Shown: piece after piece, positions 15,942 through 26,536 of the stretch | How the letters are laid out: each line of letters opens with the position of its first letter | Numbering within the stretch: position 1 is the first letter of the stretch | Assembly: GCF_001320245.1 (NCBI RefSeq) | Contig: NZ_BCBA01000034.1 | Coordinates: forward strand, 1-64,000 | Direction of reading: 5' to 3' | Source of the DNA: Pseudomonas sp. NBRC 111124 | GTDB lineage: Bacteria > Pseudomonadota > Gammaproteobacteria > Pseudomonadales > Pseudomonadaceae | DNA: 64,000 nt | Program-made: the position numbers and the translations under genes | The notes under the pieces: generated by a model | Told to the model about the DNA's origin: nothing | The model's input: only the letters and a program-made list of their open reading frames with translations | The model's database searches: none

Positions 15942-16853
15942 TCAGACCAGCACAATCCTCTGCCCGCCCACATCCCCCGCATAGCGCTCCAACACCTGCC
16001 GGCACACGCCGACTACCTCATCCACCAACGCCACCCCGGTCTGCCAGGCCACCACCAGCTCCAGGCTCGGCGGTGGCTGCAAGCCTTCCAAGAGCACCAA
16101 CTCACCCCGGCTCAACTCGGCATCCACCAACGCCGGCGGCAAAGCGCCAATGCCGAAACCATCACGCAGCAACCGGGTAATCGCCGCCACCGAATTCACG
16201 CAGTTCAACCGCGGCGTCTCGGCCCCGGCACCCTGCAGCAGGCTGAGCACCTCCTGGTGTGGCCGTGAGTTCTTCGAAAAGGTCACAATCCGCTCGCGGC
16301 CCAGTTCGGCCAGCGAGGCGAAGTCGCGGTGGTACACGGAGCCGGCCGCCACCACCCAACCCATCGGGTAGCGCGCCAGGTCCTGGCTGCGGATCGACTG
16401 TTCACGCAGCAGGTCGGTCTGCAGGATCACGTCGAGAAAGCCTTTTTGCAGCTGCTCGCGCAGGTTCAGCGCGGTGTCGGCGACCAGTTCGATCTCCACC
16501 TGCGGGTAGCGCTCGGTCAGCTCCGCCACCAGCGCGCTCATCCAGGTGTGGATCACCGTGTCCATCACCCCGACGCGAATGCGCCCGACCTTGGTTCGGT
16601 CGCTGTCCAGCGACTGCTTCATGGCCTTGGCCGTGTCGAGCATGCGCTCGGCATACTCCAGCACTTTGCTGCCTTCGGGCGTCAGGCTGACGCCGCGGGA
16701 GTCGCGCAGCAGCAGTTTCACCCCAAGGTCGGCCTCCAGCGCGGCAATGCGGCTGGACACCGAAGCCTGTGTGGTGAACAGCTTCTCTGCGGTGAGGCGG
16801 AAGCTCTTGAGCCGGGCGACCCAGACGAAGGTTTCGAGGAAGCGAAGGTTCAT
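15942..16853 (-). CDS. LysR-family regulator, probably of the pxp operon
   Basis: 303 residues. N-terminal winged HTH MNLRFLETFVWVARLKSFRLTAEKLFTTQASVSSRIAALE (about 1-40), then the linker helix and two-subdomain periplasmic-binding-like effector domain (VGVMDTVIHTWM, FGIGALPPALV). It is transcribed away from the MFS-pxpABC operon across 129 bp, the classic layout for a LysR activator of its neighbour, so 5-oxoproline or a related acid is a reasonable inducer guess. Start ATG 16853 is the first residue of family similarity. Confidence 0.9.
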   Translation of the reverse strand: MNLRFLETFVWVARLKSFRLTAEKLFTTQASVSSRIAALEADLGVKLLLRDSRGVSLTPEGSKVLEYAERMLDTAKAMKQSLDSDRTKVGRIRVGVMDTVIHTWMSALVAELTERYPQVEIELVADTALNLREQLQKGFLDVILQTDLLREQSIRSQDLARYPMGWVVAAGSVYHRDFASLAELGRERIVTFSKNSRPHQEVLSLLQGAGAETPRLNCVNSVAAITRLLRDGFGIGALPPALVDAELSRGELVLLEGLQPPPSLELVVAWQTGVALVDEVVGVCRQVLERYAGDVGGQRIVLV

Positions 16854-16933
16854 GATCAGTTTTTCTTGTTCCAGACCGGCGGTTTTTCTCGTTGGACTCA
16901 GGCGGCACGGGCTCTGAACATGACGCCCAGGCC

Positions 16934-16950
16934 GCGACGCCCGACGTCGC
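16934..16950. promoter_or_regulatory. Inverted repeat in the LysR/MFS divergent promoter region
   Basis: GCGACG-cccga-CGTCGC, 33 bp upstream of the MFS start and 81 bp from the LysR start. Position suits a LysR binding site, but the GC-rich sequence lacks the usual T-N11-A box, so this is only a candidate. Confidence 0.3.
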
Positions 16951-16982
16951 CCATAAAACAATACCAACAAGCCGAGGCAAGC

Positions 16983-18269
16983 ATGAACCCAAGCGGCGTG
17001 CAGCAGCAGGTGCAATCCCCTCCTTCGACCGGGCCGTTCGCCTGGTACCGCGACATCGACCAACAGCAACGGCGCACATTCTGGAGCTGCAAGATCGGCT
17101 ATGGCCTGGACGGCATGGACACGCAGATGCTCAGTTTCGTCATCCCAACGCTGATCATGCTGTGGGGCATCAGCACGGCCGAAGCCGGGCTGATCCACAC
17201 CAGCACGCTGATTGCGTCGGCCATCGGTGGCTGGATCGCCGGCATCCTGTCCGACCGCATTGGCCGCGTGCGCACCCTGCAGCTGACAGTACTGTGGTTC
17301 GCCTTCTTCACGTTCCTTTGCGGTTTTGCCCAGAGCTATGAACAACTGCTGATCGCCCGCACCTTGATGGGCTTCGGTTTCGGCGGTGAGTGGACCGCCG
17401 GCGCGGTACTTATCGGCGAGGTGATCCGTGCTCAGGACCGCGGCAAGGCAGTGGGCATGGTGCAGTCGGGCTGGGCCATCGGTTGGGGCCTGACGGCGAT
17501 CCTGTATGCGCTGTTGTTCTCCTGGCTGCCAGCGGAGCAGGCCTGGCGCGCGCTGTTCCTGTTGGGGCTGGTGCCAGCGATCTTCGTGATCTTCGTCCGC
17601 CGTCTGGTCAAGGACCCGGAGGTCTATCGCCAGACCAAGGCCGGGGAGAGCGCTGAAGCACCGTCGCATTTCTACGAGATCTTCGCCCCCGGCATGCTCT
17701 GGACCACCGTGCGCGCCTCGTTGCTGACCACCGGCGCGCTGGGTGGCTACTACGCCATTACCTCGTGGCTGCCGACCTTCCTCAAGAACGAGCGCGGCCT
17801 GAGCGTGCTGGGCACCGGCGGTTATCTGGCCATGGTCATCGTCGGCTCCTACATCGGTTATGTGGTCAGCGCGTACCTGTCCGACCTGCTGGGGCGCAAG
17901 AAGAACTTCATCCTGTTCGCCGTCGGTTCGTTCATCATCGTGCTGCTGTACACGCAGCTGCCGGTCAGCGATGGCGTAATGCTGTGGCTCGGCTTCCCGC
18001 TGGGCTTCTTCGCCTCGGGCATCTTCAGCGGCATGGGCGCGTTCCTGACTGAGCTGTTCCCGACTCGGGTGCGGGGTTCGGGGCAGGGTTTCTGCTACAA
18101 CATCGGCAAAGTCGTCGCCGCGATGTTCCCGCTGCTGATCGGCCTGCTTGGTGAGAAGATCCCCCTGGGCCTGGGCATCGGCGTGTTCTCTGCGGTGTCC
18201 TATGGCGTGGTGATCGTGGCGGCGCTGAGCTTGCCGGAAACACGCGGCAAACAGCTTCAGGCGCGTTAA
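16983..18269 (+). CDS. MFS transporter, likely 5-oxoproline/organic acid uptake
   Basis: 428 residues, twelve-helix MFS of the sialate/benzoate-type aromatic and organic acid porter branch. It shows GYGLDGMDTQMLSFVIP in helix 1 (Asp in the substrate path), SDRIGRVRTLQ in loop 2-3, GFGFGGEWTAGAVL in helix 4-5, and a second-half SDLLGRKKNF. ATG 16983 begins MNPSGVQQQ; GAGG is 8 bases upstream; the longer open frame to its left is antisense to LysR. It begins the operon ending with pxpC (9 bp to pxpA), so it probably brings in the substrate. Confidence 0.9.
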   Translation: MNPSGVQQQVQSPPSTGPFAWYRDIDQQQRRTFWSCKIGYGLDGMDTQMLSFVIPTLIMLWGISTAEAGLIHTSTLIASAIGGWIAGILSDRIGRVRTLQLTVLWFAFFTFLCGFAQSYEQLLIARTLMGFGFGGEWTAGAVLIGEVIRAQDRGKAVGMVQSGWAIGWGLTAILYALLFSWLPAEQAWRALFLLGLVPAIFVIFVRRLVKDPEVYRQTKAGESAEAPSHFYEIFAPGMLWTTVRASLLTTGALGGYYAITSWLPTFLKNERGLSVLGTGGYLAMVIVGSYIGYVVSAYLSDLLGRKKNFILFAVGSFIIVLLYTQLPVSDGVMLWLGFPLGFFASGIFSGMGAFLTELFPTRVRGSGQGFCYNIGKVVAAMFPLLIGLLGEKIPLGLGIGVFSAVSYGVVIVAALSLPETRGKQLQAR

Positions 18270-18278
18270 GGTAGGCCT

Positions 18279-19058
18279 ATGAACATCGATACGGGAGCAC
18301 GTCAGGTGAAACCCCTGCTACTCAATTGCGACATGGGCGAGAGTTACGGCAGCTGGCGCATGGGCCTGGATGCCGAGGTCATGCCCTACATCGACTGCGC
18401 CAATATCGCCTGCGGCTACCACGCTGGCGACCCGAGCATCATGCGCCGCACCGCGGCCATGGCGCTGGAGCACGGCGTGACCATCGGCGCGCACCCGGCC
18501 TACCCGGACCTGGTCGGCTTCGGCCGCCGCTCCATGGCCTGCAGCCTTGAAGAAATCCGCGACCTGCTGCATTACCAGATCGGCGCCCTGGACGGTATCT
18601 GCAAGGTGCTCGGCGGCCGCGTGGCCTATGTGAAGCCCCACGGCGCGCTGTACAACGACATGATGGCCGACCCGCTCAAGCTGCGTACTGTGCTGGAAGC
18701 CGTGGCGGCCTATGGCAGCGGCCTGCCGCTGATGCTCATGGCCACTGCCGACAACAGCGCGGCCCAGGCGCTGGGCGATGAAGTCGGCGTGCCGCTGTGG
18801 TTCGAAGCCTTCGCCGACCGCGCCTACACCTCCAGTGGCCACCTGGTGTCGCGGCGCTTGCCGGGCGCGGTGCACCATGACCCGACGCTGGTGGTCGAGC
18901 AGGCCCTGCGCCTGGCCCGTGGCGAAACACTGGTGGCCGACGATGGCAGCGCGTTGCAGCTGGCAGCCAGCACCCTCTGCGTGCATGGCGACAACGACAG
19001 TTCGGTGGCAGCCGTGCGGCAAATCCGCCAGGCCCTCGATGCGCTGGAGGCGCAATGA
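18279..19058 (+). CDS. pxpA: 5-oxoprolinase subunit A (LamB/YcsF family)
   Basis: 259 residues. The family block [19 protein letters not shown] (about 13-31), [28 protein letters not shown] and [12 protein letters not shown] are all present. With PxpB and PxpC it forms the ATP-dependent 5-oxoprolinase that opens 5-oxo-L-proline to glutamate. It overlaps pxpB by 4 nt (ATGA), giving translational coupling. ATG 18279 is used; an alternative start a few codons in is possible. Confidence 0.94.
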   Translation: MNIDTGARQVKPLLLNCDMGESYGSWRMGLDAEVMPYIDCANIACGYHAGDPSIMRRTAAMALEHGVTIGAHPAYPDLVGFGRRSMACSLEEIRDLLHYQIGALDGICKVLGGRVAYVKPHGALYNDMMADPLKLRTVLEAVAAYGSGLPLMLMATADNSAAQALGDEVGVPLWFEAFADRAYTSSGHLVSRRLPGAVHHDPTLVVEQALRLARGETLVADDGSALQLAASTLCVHGDNDSSVAAVRQIRQALDALEAQ

Positions 19059-19741
19059 AGCTGCGTCTCGAAGTGGTGGCCATCGATAGCCTGATGGTGC
19101 GCCTGTTCGACCGTATCGATGAAGCCAACATGCCGTGGATGCTTGCCGCCAGCCAGCGCCTGAGCGCGGCGTTCGGCGTGCACCTGGTGGATCTGGTACC
19201 GTCCTACACCACGTTGATGCTGCAATCCGACCTGCCGCCAGGCGAGGCGAGGGCGCTGATCGCCCAGGCGCTGGACGGCTTGCAACCGGATACCGGCAGC
19301 GGTGGCCGGCGCCATGAAATCCCGGTGTGGTACCACGCCAGCGTCGGCCCGGAATTGCCCGTGCTGGCAGCGCGCAGCGGGTTAAGCGAGGCCGAGGTGA
19401 TCCGCCTGCACAGCGAGCGTGAATACCCGGTATTCGCCCTTGGCTTCGCCCCCGGCTTCGGTTTCATGGGGCTGGTCGACGAACGCCTCGCCAGCCCGCG
19501 GCTGAGCACGCCGCGCAAGCGCGTGGCCGCAGGCAGCGTCGGTATCGCCGAACGCCAGACGGCGGCATACCCCGCCGTGTCGCCGGGCGGCTGGAACCTG
19601 ATCGGGCGCACACCGGTGCGCCTGTTCGACCGCACGCGTGACGGCTACAGCCTGCTGCAGCCGGGTGACCGGGTGCGCTTCGTGGCAGTATCGCGCGACG
19701 AGTTCCTGGCCCTGGGCGGCGATGTGGAGGCGCAAGCATGA
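19055..19741 (+). CDS. pxpB: 5-oxoprolinase subunit B (KipI/AHS1 family)
   Basis: 228 residues. AHS1/allophanate-hydrolase subunit 1 domain with [16 protein letters not shown], the conserved [24 protein letters not shown] segment (about 110-130, as IRLHSER...), [28 protein letters not shown] and [12 protein letters not shown]. Coupled by 4-nt overlaps to pxpA and pxpC. Bacillus KipI homologues were first named as kinase inhibitors; the operon context here argues for the oxoprolinase role. Confidence 0.93.
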   Translation: MKLRLEVVAIDSLMVRLFDRIDEANMPWMLAASQRLSAAFGVHLVDLVPSYTTLMLQSDLPPGEARALIAQALDGLQPDTGSGGRRHEIPVWYHASVGPELPVLAARSGLSEAEVIRLHSEREYPVFALGFAPGFGFMGLVDERLASPRLSTPRKRVAAGSVGIAERQTAAYPAVSPGGWNLIGRTPVRLFDRTRDGYSLLQPGDRVRFVAVSRDEFLALGGDVEAQA

Positions 19742-20655
19742 AGCAGTTGAAAATCGAGGCCAGTACTGCCTTGTGCCAGTTGCAGGATGCTGGGCGTGTT
19801 GGCGTGCGTCACCTGGGCGTGACCCAGGGTGGGGCGCTGGATTGGGTCGCGATGCACTGGGCCAACTGGCTGCTGGGCAACCCGTTGGGAGCGCCGGTGA
19901 TCGAGGTGGCGCTGGGTGGTTTTACGCTGTCGGCCGAGCAGGACTGCGTGCTGGCGCTGGCCGGGGCTGACCTGGAGGCACGGGTGGATGATCAGCCGCT
20001 GCTGCCGTGGCGCAGCTTCGTCCTGGCCAAAGGGCAGCGCTTGAGCCTGAAGCAGCCAAAGCAAGGGGTGCGGGCCTACCTGGCCGCCCCGGGTGGGTTC
20101 CTCGGTGAGGACGTGCTGGGCAGCTGTGCCACGGTCATGCGCGAGGAACTTGGGGGTGTCGATGGGCGAGGATCAGCGTTAGGGAAAGGGCAGGTGCTTA
20201 CCTTTGCTGGTAGCTCGCCGGCGTTGCGCGAGGTCCCTGCGGCACTGTGCCCAAGCTATGTGGCAAAGCCTGTGCTCGACCTGGTGATGGGCGCGCAGAT
20301 CGGTGATTTCAGTGGGACCAGCCTGTTCGAGGCGTTCAACCGTGACTGGACGCTGGACAGCCGGGCCGATCGCATGGGCATTCGCCTGTTGGGCCCTCAG
20401 CTGGTCTATCAGGGAGCGCCGATGATTTCCGAAGGGATACCGTTGGGTGCGGTGCAGGTGCCACCGGACGGGCAGCCGATCGTGCTGCTCAATGATCGGC
20501 AGACCATTGGCGGTTATCCGCGGCTGGGGGCGCTGACGCCATTGGCGCTGGCGCTGCTGGCGCAGTGCATGCCGGGGGCTTCTGTAAGGTTCCGGGCGGT
20601 GGTGCAGGAAGAGGCCTGGCGGGAGCAGCAGGCTTTTGGTAGGCGTTGGCTTTGA
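19738..20655 (+). CDS. pxpC: 5-oxoprolinase subunit C (KipA/AHS2 family)
   Basis: 305 residues, AHS2/biotin-dependent-carboxyltransferase-like domain. Conserved stretches include the N-terminal LQDAGRVGVRHLGVTQGGALD, AVLALAG-type strand VLALAGADLEA, RAYLAAPGGF, and NRDWTLDSRADRMGIRLLGP with EGIPLGAVQVPPDGQPIVLLNDRQTIGGYPR. Overlaps pxpB by 4 nt and ends the operon; a REP pair lies immediately downstream. Confidence 0.93.
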   Translation: MKQLKIEASTALCQLQDAGRVGVRHLGVTQGGALDWVAMHWANWLLGNPLGAPVIEVALGGFTLSAEQDCVLALAGADLEARVDDQPLLPWRSFVLAKGQRLSLKQPKQGVRAYLAAPGGFLGEDVLGSCATVMREELGGVDGRGSALGKGQVLTFAGSSPALREVPAALCPSYVAKPVLDLVMGAQIGDFSGTSLFEAFNRDWTLDSRADRMGIRLLGPQLVYQGAPMISEGIPLGAVQVPPDGQPIVLLNDRQTIGGYPRLGALTPLALALLAQCMPGASVRFRAVVQEEAWREQQAFGRRWL

Positions 20656-20660
20656 AATTT

Positions 20661-20766
20661 TGGGGCTGCTCTGCAGCCCTTCGCGACACAAGGCCGCTCC
20701 TACAGAGAGAACGCGATTGTCTGTAGGAGCGGCCTTGTGTCGCGAAAGGGCCGCAGAGCGGCCCCC
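20661..20766. repeat. REP pair, second sequence class
   Basis: Long imperfect inverted repeat: cttcgcgacacaaggccgctcctacag faces its complement (ctgtaggagcggcc onward), with outer arms ggggctgctctgc and gcagagcggcccc. The core (cgcgacacaaggccgctcctacag) differs from the cgcgggc...gcccgctcccacagg class seen elsewhere. It lies between the convergent pxpC and VWA genes and could terminate both. Confidence 0.92.
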
Positions 20767-20777
20767 CAGGGCATTAG

Positions 20778-21956
20778 CTACTTGGACAGGTAACGCATCC
20801 CTTCCTCCAGCCCCTGCAAGGTCAGCGGATACATCTTGTCCTCGATCAGATCCCGCACCAGATGGGTCGAAGCGGTATAGTCCCAGGCCTGCTTCGGATA
20901 CGGGTTGATCCAGATGATCTTCTTGAATTTCTCCATGAAGCGCTGCATCCACACATACCCGGCCTCTTCGTTCCAGTGCTCGACGCTGCCCCCCGGCTGG
21001 GTGATTTCGTACGGCGCCATGGCCGCGTCACCGACGAACACCACTTTGTAGTCATCGCCGTACTTGTGCAGCAGGTCGAAGGTGGAGTAACGCTCTGAGG
21101 TGCGGCGCAGGTTGTTCTTCCATACCGATTCGTACACGAAGTTGTGGAAGTAGTAGTACTCCAGGTGCTTGAACTCGGTCTTGCAGGCCGAGAACAGCTC
21201 TTCGCAGACCTTGACGTGGGCATCCATCGAGCCGCCGATGTCGAACAGCAACAGCAGCTTCACCGTGTTGCGCCGTTCCGGGCGCATCTGAATGTTCAGC
21301 AGGCCGGCGTCACGGGCGGTGTGGTCGATGGTGCCGTCGATGTCGAGCTCTTCAGCGGCGCCTTCGCGGGCAAACTTGCGCAGACGGCGCAGGGCCAGCT
21401 TGATGTTGCGGGTGCCCAGTTCAACCTGGTCGTCGAGGTTCTTGTACTCGCGCTGGTCCCAGACCTTGACCGCCTTGCCCTGCCGCTTGCCGGCCTCGCC
21501 GACGCGGATGCCTTCGGGGTTGAAACCGCCCGAGCCGAACGGACTGGTGCCGCCGGTGCCGATCCATTTGTTGCCACCGGCGTGGCGTTCCTTCTGCTCT
21601 TCAAGGCGCTTCTTGAATTCCTCGATCAGCTTGTCCAGGCCGCCCAGCGACTGGATCTGTGCGCGTTCCTCGTCGGTCAACGAGCGTTCGAACTCCTTGC
21701 GCAGCCATTCATCGGGGATCAGTGCCTCGATGTGCTGGTCGAGGTTTTCAAGGCCCTTGAAGTACGCGGCGAAGGCGCGGTCGAACTTGTCGAAGTGACG
21801 CTCGTCCTTCACCAGGATGGCGCGGGCAAGGTAGTAGAAGGCGTCCATGTCGGCGAACACCACGCCTTTTTGCAGGGCGTGGTGCAGGTCGAGCAGTTCG
21901 CGTACCGATACCGGCACCTTGGCCGCGCGCATTTCATTGAACAGGTTGAGCAGCAT
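20778..21956 (-). CDS. VWA domain-containing protein (CoxE-like)
   Basis: 392 residues. The N-terminal helical region includes a charged stretch FKKRLEEQKERHAGGNKWIGTGG; the C-terminal half is a von Willebrand A domain with MIDAS motif FDIGGSMDAHVK (about 240) and later FVGDAAMAPYEI (about 315). Paired with the MoxR ATPase gene 13 bp upstream; such pairs act as metal-insertion or complex-assembly chaperones. The client here is unknown. Cytosolic, no signal peptide. Confidence 0.9.
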   Translation of the reverse strand: MLLNLFNEMRAAKVPVSVRELLDLHHALQKGVVFADMDAFYYLARAILVKDERHFDKFDRAFAAYFKGLENLDQHIEALIPDEWLRKEFERSLTDEERAQIQSLGGLDKLIEEFKKRLEEQKERHAGGNKWIGTGGTSPFGSGGFNPEGIRVGEAGKRQGKAVKVWDQREYKNLDDQVELGTRNIKLALRRLRKFAREGAAEELDIDGTIDHTARDAGLLNIQMRPERRNTVKLLLLFDIGGSMDAHVKVCEELFSACKTEFKHLEYYYFHNFVYESVWKNNLRRTSERYSTFDLLHKYGDDYKVVFVGDAAMAPYEITQPGGSVEHWNEEAGYVWMQRFMEKFKKIIWINPYPKQAWDYTASTHLVRDLIEDKMYPLTLQGLEEGMRYLSK

Positions 21957-21969
21957 GGCCCGGCTCCTG

Positions 21970-22815
21970 TCAGCGGTTGCCGCGCCGGCTCATGAAGGCC
22001 AGGCGCTCGAGCAGTTGTACGTCCTGCTCGTTCTTCACCAGGGCGCCAGCCAGCGGCGGGATGGCCTTGGTCGGGTCGCGTTCGCGCAGCACGGCTTCGC
22101 CGATGTTGTCGGCCATCAGCAGCTTGAGCCAGTCGACCAGCTCGGAGGTGGACGGCTTTTTCTTCAGGCCCGGCACCTTGCGCACGTCGAAGAACACGTC
22201 CAGCGCCTCGCTGACCAGCGACTGGCTGATGTTTGGGTAATGTACGTCGACGATCTGCTGCAGGGTGCTGCGGTCTGGGAAGGCGATGTAATGGAAGAAG
22301 CAGCGGCGCAGGAAGGCGTCGGGCAGCTCCTTTTCGTTGTTGGAGGTGATGATGATGATCGGGCGCTGCCTGGCCTTGATGGTCTCGTCGATTTCGTAGA
22401 CGTAGAACTCCATCTTGTCGAGTTCCTGCAGCAGGTCGTTGGGGAACTCGATGTCGGCCTTGTCGATCTCGTCGATCAGCAGGATCACCCGCTCGTCAGC
22501 CTCGAAGGCCTCCCACAGCTTGCCTTTCTTCAAGTAGTTGCGCACGTCGTGGACCTTGTCCACGCCCAGCTGCGAGTCGCGCAGGCGGCTGACCGCGTCG
22601 TACTCGTAGAGGCCTTGGTGGGCCTTGGTGGTGGACTTGATGTGCCAGGTGATCAGGCGCGCGCCGAACGAGGCGGCCAGCTGCTCGGCGAGCATGGTCT
22701 TGCCGGTGCCAGGCTCGCCCTTGACCAGCAGCGGGCGTTCGAGGGTGATGGCCGCGTTGACCGCCAGTTTCAGGTCGTCTGTGGCGACGTAGTCGCGGGT
22801 GCCTTCGAACTTCAT
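21970..22815 (-). CDS. MoxR-family AAA+ ATPase
   Basis: 281 residues. Walker A GEPGTGKTMLAEQLA (about 37-51), Walker B VILLIDEIDKAD (about 108-119), sensor 1 IIITSNNEKELPDAFLRRCFFHYI (about 151-174) with arginine fingers. Works as a hexamer with the VWA partner encoded 13 bp downstream. Start ATG 22815 gives MKFEGTRDYVA, the usual start of this subgroup. Confidence 0.92.
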   Translation of the reverse strand: MKFEGTRDYVATDDLKLAVNAAITLERPLLVKGEPGTGKTMLAEQLAASFGARLITWHIKSTTKAHQGLYEYDAVSRLRDSQLGVDKVHDVRNYLKKGKLWEAFEADERVILLIDEIDKADIEFPNDLLQELDKMEFYVYEIDETIKARQRPIIIITSNNEKELPDAFLRRCFFHYIAFPDRSTLQQIVDVHYPNISQSLVSEALDVFFDVRKVPGLKKKPSTSELVDWLKLLMADNIGEAVLRERDPTKAIPPLAGALVKNEQDVQLLERLAFMSRRGNR

Positions 22816-22924
22816 GAGTTTGTCCTCTGCGGGGTGCCATAGTTTGCCAACGACTATAACGCGGGCCCCAGCAGCTGAAAACGCAGACCGGGTATTCAGT
22901 CCCTGAATGGCTCGTCACAAAGTT

Positions 22925-23998
22925 TCAGTCAGACTTGGGTGGTGGCTGTTCATAGCGTGCATTGAATGCCTGGATGAAACCGTTGCGCAGGATCTGCAAG
23001 AACGCCTCGAAGGCGCTGATGTTCTGCTTGTGCACGCTGCCACTGAGCTCGACGCGGGTGGCGAACTGGTTTTTCGGCTGGTTCTTCAGCACGGTCTCGG
23101 TGGTACCGACGACCGCCTCCCAGATAGAACGGAAAAACCCTTTGTCCTTCTCTTCCACGTCCTGCTGCCAGTCGAATACATCCACATCCCGCAGTAGCGG
23201 TTTAATGTAGCCCTTGAGCCGGCCATTCTCCGCCTGGGCCTCGATGACCACATCGCCGTGCCCGGCATTGAAATCGAATTTTCCATAGGCGCTGGCGAAG
23301 TCATTGAGCTTGCGCAGTTCGATACCCGTCGCGCGCAGGCGGAATTCAAAGTCGTCGAAATCACTGAACGGGTCAAACGTGGCGCGGCTTTCTACCTTGG
23401 CATCTCCCGCTATCAGCGCGGTACCCTCGAAACTCGCATCACGGCGGCCTTTCTCGTCGCGCACATTGGTCAGGTTGCGAATGCTGGCCTGCAGGCGGGT
23501 GGCCTTGAGGTTCACGGGTGGCTTGGAGTTGAAATTACGAAACGTCAGTGTGCCGTTATCGATGTTCACTTCGTTGAGGGTGATCGGCAGCAGTTTTTCC
23601 AGCTGTTGGCGCCAGTCGGTACCACGACCGGTCTGCGAGGCCTGCTTGCTGCCGCCGTCGACGAAGTTCAGCTCGGGGCGTTCGAAGGTCACCTTGGCCA
23701 CCACGGCCTTGTCGTAGATCAGCGAATGCCAGCTGACCGACAAGTCAATCAACGGCGCATCAAGGAGCGGAACCGGCACCTTGCCGGTGGTCTTGACGAT
23801 CTTCAGGCCGTTGATCTGGTAGGCGCCACGCCACCAGGCCAGATCGACATCCGTGACCTGGCCACGGTATTCGCCCATGTCGGCCAGTTTGCCATTCAGG
23901 TAATCGCGCACCAGGTAGGGCAGGGCCACATGCAGCGCTACCAATAGCACGATCAGGCTTGCCAGGCCGATCAACGGCCAGCGATAGCGAGCTTTCAT
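22925..23998 (-). CDS. DUF748/AsmA-like envelope protein
   Basis: 357 residues. An N-terminal membrane helix ([24 protein letters not shown], about 6-29) anchors a long beta-rich periplasmic part with AsmA/DUF748 features: [28 protein letters not shown] near the start and repeated strand patterns ([26 protein letters not shown]). Proteins of this class resemble lipid-transport AsmA bridges. Start ATG 23998 has GGAG ten bases upstream; the longer frame begins with TTG inside that ribosome site. Divergent from cysK. Confidence 0.78.
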   Translation of the reverse strand: MKARYRWPLIGLASLIVLLVALHVALPYLVRDYLNGKLADMGEYRGQVTDVDLAWWRGAYQINGLKIVKTTGKVPVPLLDAPLIDLSVSWHSLIYDKAVVAKVTFERPELNFVDGGSKQASQTGRGTDWRQQLEKLLPITLNEVNIDNGTLTFRNFNSKPPVNLKATRLQASIRNLTNVRDEKGRRDASFEGTALIAGDAKVESRATFDPFSDFDDFEFRLRATGIELRKLNDFASAYGKFDFNAGHGDVVIEAQAENGRLKGYIKPLLRDVDVFDWQQDVEEKDKGFFRSIWEAVVGTTETVLKNQPKNQFATRVELSGSVHKQNISAFEAFLQILRNGFIQAFNARYEQPPPKSD

Positions 23999-24131
23999 CG
24001 CGGGGTTCTCCAAAGCCGGTCGAGCGGTTGACCACGACGCGCCTGGCTTGGTTCGAACGGGCTTTACGGGGTGCCGGGGCAGGCTTACCCTTGAGGTCTT
24101 TCCCTGCTCTTTTCATGTCAAGGACCCTGCC

Positions 24132-25106
<975 letters not shown>

Positions 25107-25278
25107 TCCGCCTTGCCGCTGATCCGGCGCAATGTTCGGCGGCTTGGTTTATTGCAAAATCTTCATGAGTGAGATCCTGATCTGGTTGTTTTTACCGGGG
25201 CGGGATGGGTTTATGATGGCCGGATGATTTTTCTGGGAGCAGGCAGCGCTGGCCTGCTTCCACTCCAAGGAGTGTTGC

Positions 25279-26214
25279 ATGACCTTTTCCTTTCTCGCCA
25301 AGGCAGGTGTCCTGCTGGTGTTTTTCGGCAGCGTGCTTTACGTGCACCTGCGCGGCAAGGCCCGCCTGCCGGTACTGCGCCAGTTCGTCAACCATTCGGC
25401 GCTGTTTGCACCTTATAACAGCCTGATGTACCTGTTCTCCGGCGTGCCCTCCAAGCCCTACCTGGACCGCCAACGCTTCCCCGAACTGGACGTGCTCAAG
25501 GACAACTGGCAGGTGATTCGCGAAGAGGCCATGCGCTTGTTCGACGAGGGCTACATCCGCGCGGCCGAAAAGGACAACGACGCCGGCTTCGGTTCGTTCT
25601 TCAAAAAAGGCTGGAAGCGTTTTTACCTGAAGTGGTACGACAAGCCGCTGCCGTCTGCCGAAGCCCTCTGCCCGAAAACCGTCGAGCTGGTCAGCAGCAT
25701 ACCGAACGTCAAGGGTGCAATGTTCGCCCTGCTGCCTGGTGGCAGCCACCTGAACCCGCACCGCGACCCCTTTGCCGGCTCCTTGCGCTACCACCTGGGC
25801 CTGTCGACGCCCAACTCCGATGCCTGCCGCATCTACGTCGATGGCGAGGAATACGCCTGGCGTGACGGCGAGGACGTGATGTTCGACGAGACTTACGTGC
25901 ACTGGGTCAAGAACGAAACCGACGTGACCCGGGTGATTCTGTTCTGCGACATCGAGCGCCCGCTGAGCAGCCCGCTGATGACCCGCCTCAACCGCAAGGT
26001 CAGTGCCTTCCTCGGCCGCGCCACCGCGCCGCAGAACACCGATGACGAGCGTGTCGGCGGGATCAACCAGGCGTATGCCTGGAGCAAGCGCTTCAGCAAC
26101 AAGATCAGCACCCGCATGAAGCAGTTCAAACGCGCCAACCCAAAGGCCTACCGCATCCTGCGGCCGGTGCTGGCGGTGGTGGTGGCTTATTTCCTGTATC
26201 GCTGGTTGTTCTGA
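25279..26214 (+). CDS. LpxO-like aspartyl/asparaginyl beta-hydroxylase family dioxygenase
   Basis: 311 residues. An N-terminal membrane helix (about 5-24) is followed by an Asp/Asn hydroxylase-type jelly roll with the 2-oxoglutarate/Fe(II) motif GGSHLNPHRDPFAGSLRYHLGL (HRD pair near residues 160-162) and the distal His in DETYVHWVKNETDVTRVILFCDIERP (about 218). A basic C-terminal part ends in a second membrane helix (VLAVVVAYFLYRWLF). The layout matches LpxO, which 2-hydroxylates secondary acyl chains of lipid A at the inner membrane. AAGGAG ahead of ATG 25279. A REP pair follows. Confidence 0.82.
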   Translation: MTFSFLAKAGVLLVFFGSVLYVHLRGKARLPVLRQFVNHSALFAPYNSLMYLFSGVPSKPYLDRQRFPELDVLKDNWQVIREEAMRLFDEGYIRAAEKDNDAGFGSFFKKGWKRFYLKWYDKPLPSAEALCPKTVELVSSIPNVKGAMFALLPGGSHLNPHRDPFAGSLRYHLGLSTPNSDACRIYVDGEEYAWRDGEDVMFDETYVHWVKNETDVTRVILFCDIERPLSSPLMTRLNRKVSAFLGRATAPQNTDDERVGGINQAYAWSKRFSNKISTRMKQFKRANPKAYRILRPVLAVVVAYFLYRWLF

Positions 26215-26220
26215 TAGCAG

Positions 26221-26310
26221 GGTCGGCCTCTTCGCGGGGCAAGCCCGCTCCTACAGGGGATATGCGATTCCTGTAGGAGCGGGCTTGTCCCGCGAAGAGG
26301 CCCGGTCAGG
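26221..26310. repeat. REP pair (inverted)
   Basis: cggcctcttcgcggggcaag-type unit faces ctgtaggagcgggcttgtcc with 12-15 bp between the units. It begins 7 bp after the LpxO-like stop. Confidence 0.92.
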
Positions 26311-26374
26311 CTATTGCTCATCCTCTGATTCACCGCTATATTCCGAAACACTTCTCTTCCCTGAAGCCCCGATC

Positions 26375-26536
26375 ATGCCAGCCATCCCTTCCACCACTAG
26401 CTTTGCCATCGCGCCAGTCGCGGGCATGGTCGTGCGTGGCAGCCAGCAGCCGGCCATGATCAGTCACTACCCACCACCTGTCAGTGGCGTCGTAGGCGGC
26501 GTAGCTCCGCCTCCTTGCGTGGTCGTACTGGGCTGA
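26375..26536 (+). CDS. Candidate poly-proline leader peptide upstream of a DMT exporter
   Basis: A 53-codon open frame in the 340-bp gap before the DMT gene, on the same strand and ending 116 bp before its start. The predicted peptide has two triple-proline motifs, HYPPPVSG (about 31-38) and APPPCVVVLG at the very end. Third-position GC is about 68%, near that of genes here. PPP motifs are known to stall ribosomes; together with the C-rich, G-poor stretch downstream (about 26545-26650) this suggests a translation-sensing leader. The ribosome site is weak (gaag only) and no database support can be checked, so it could be chance. Confidence 0.4.
   Translation: MPAIPSTTSFAIAPVAGMVVRGSQQPAMISHYPPPVSGVVGGVAPPPCVVVLG

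Noticed and set aside
16329..16982. Upstream extension of the pxp-linked MFS gene
   Set aside because: This reading is antisense to the LysR regulator; family similarity and ribosome site place the start at 16983.
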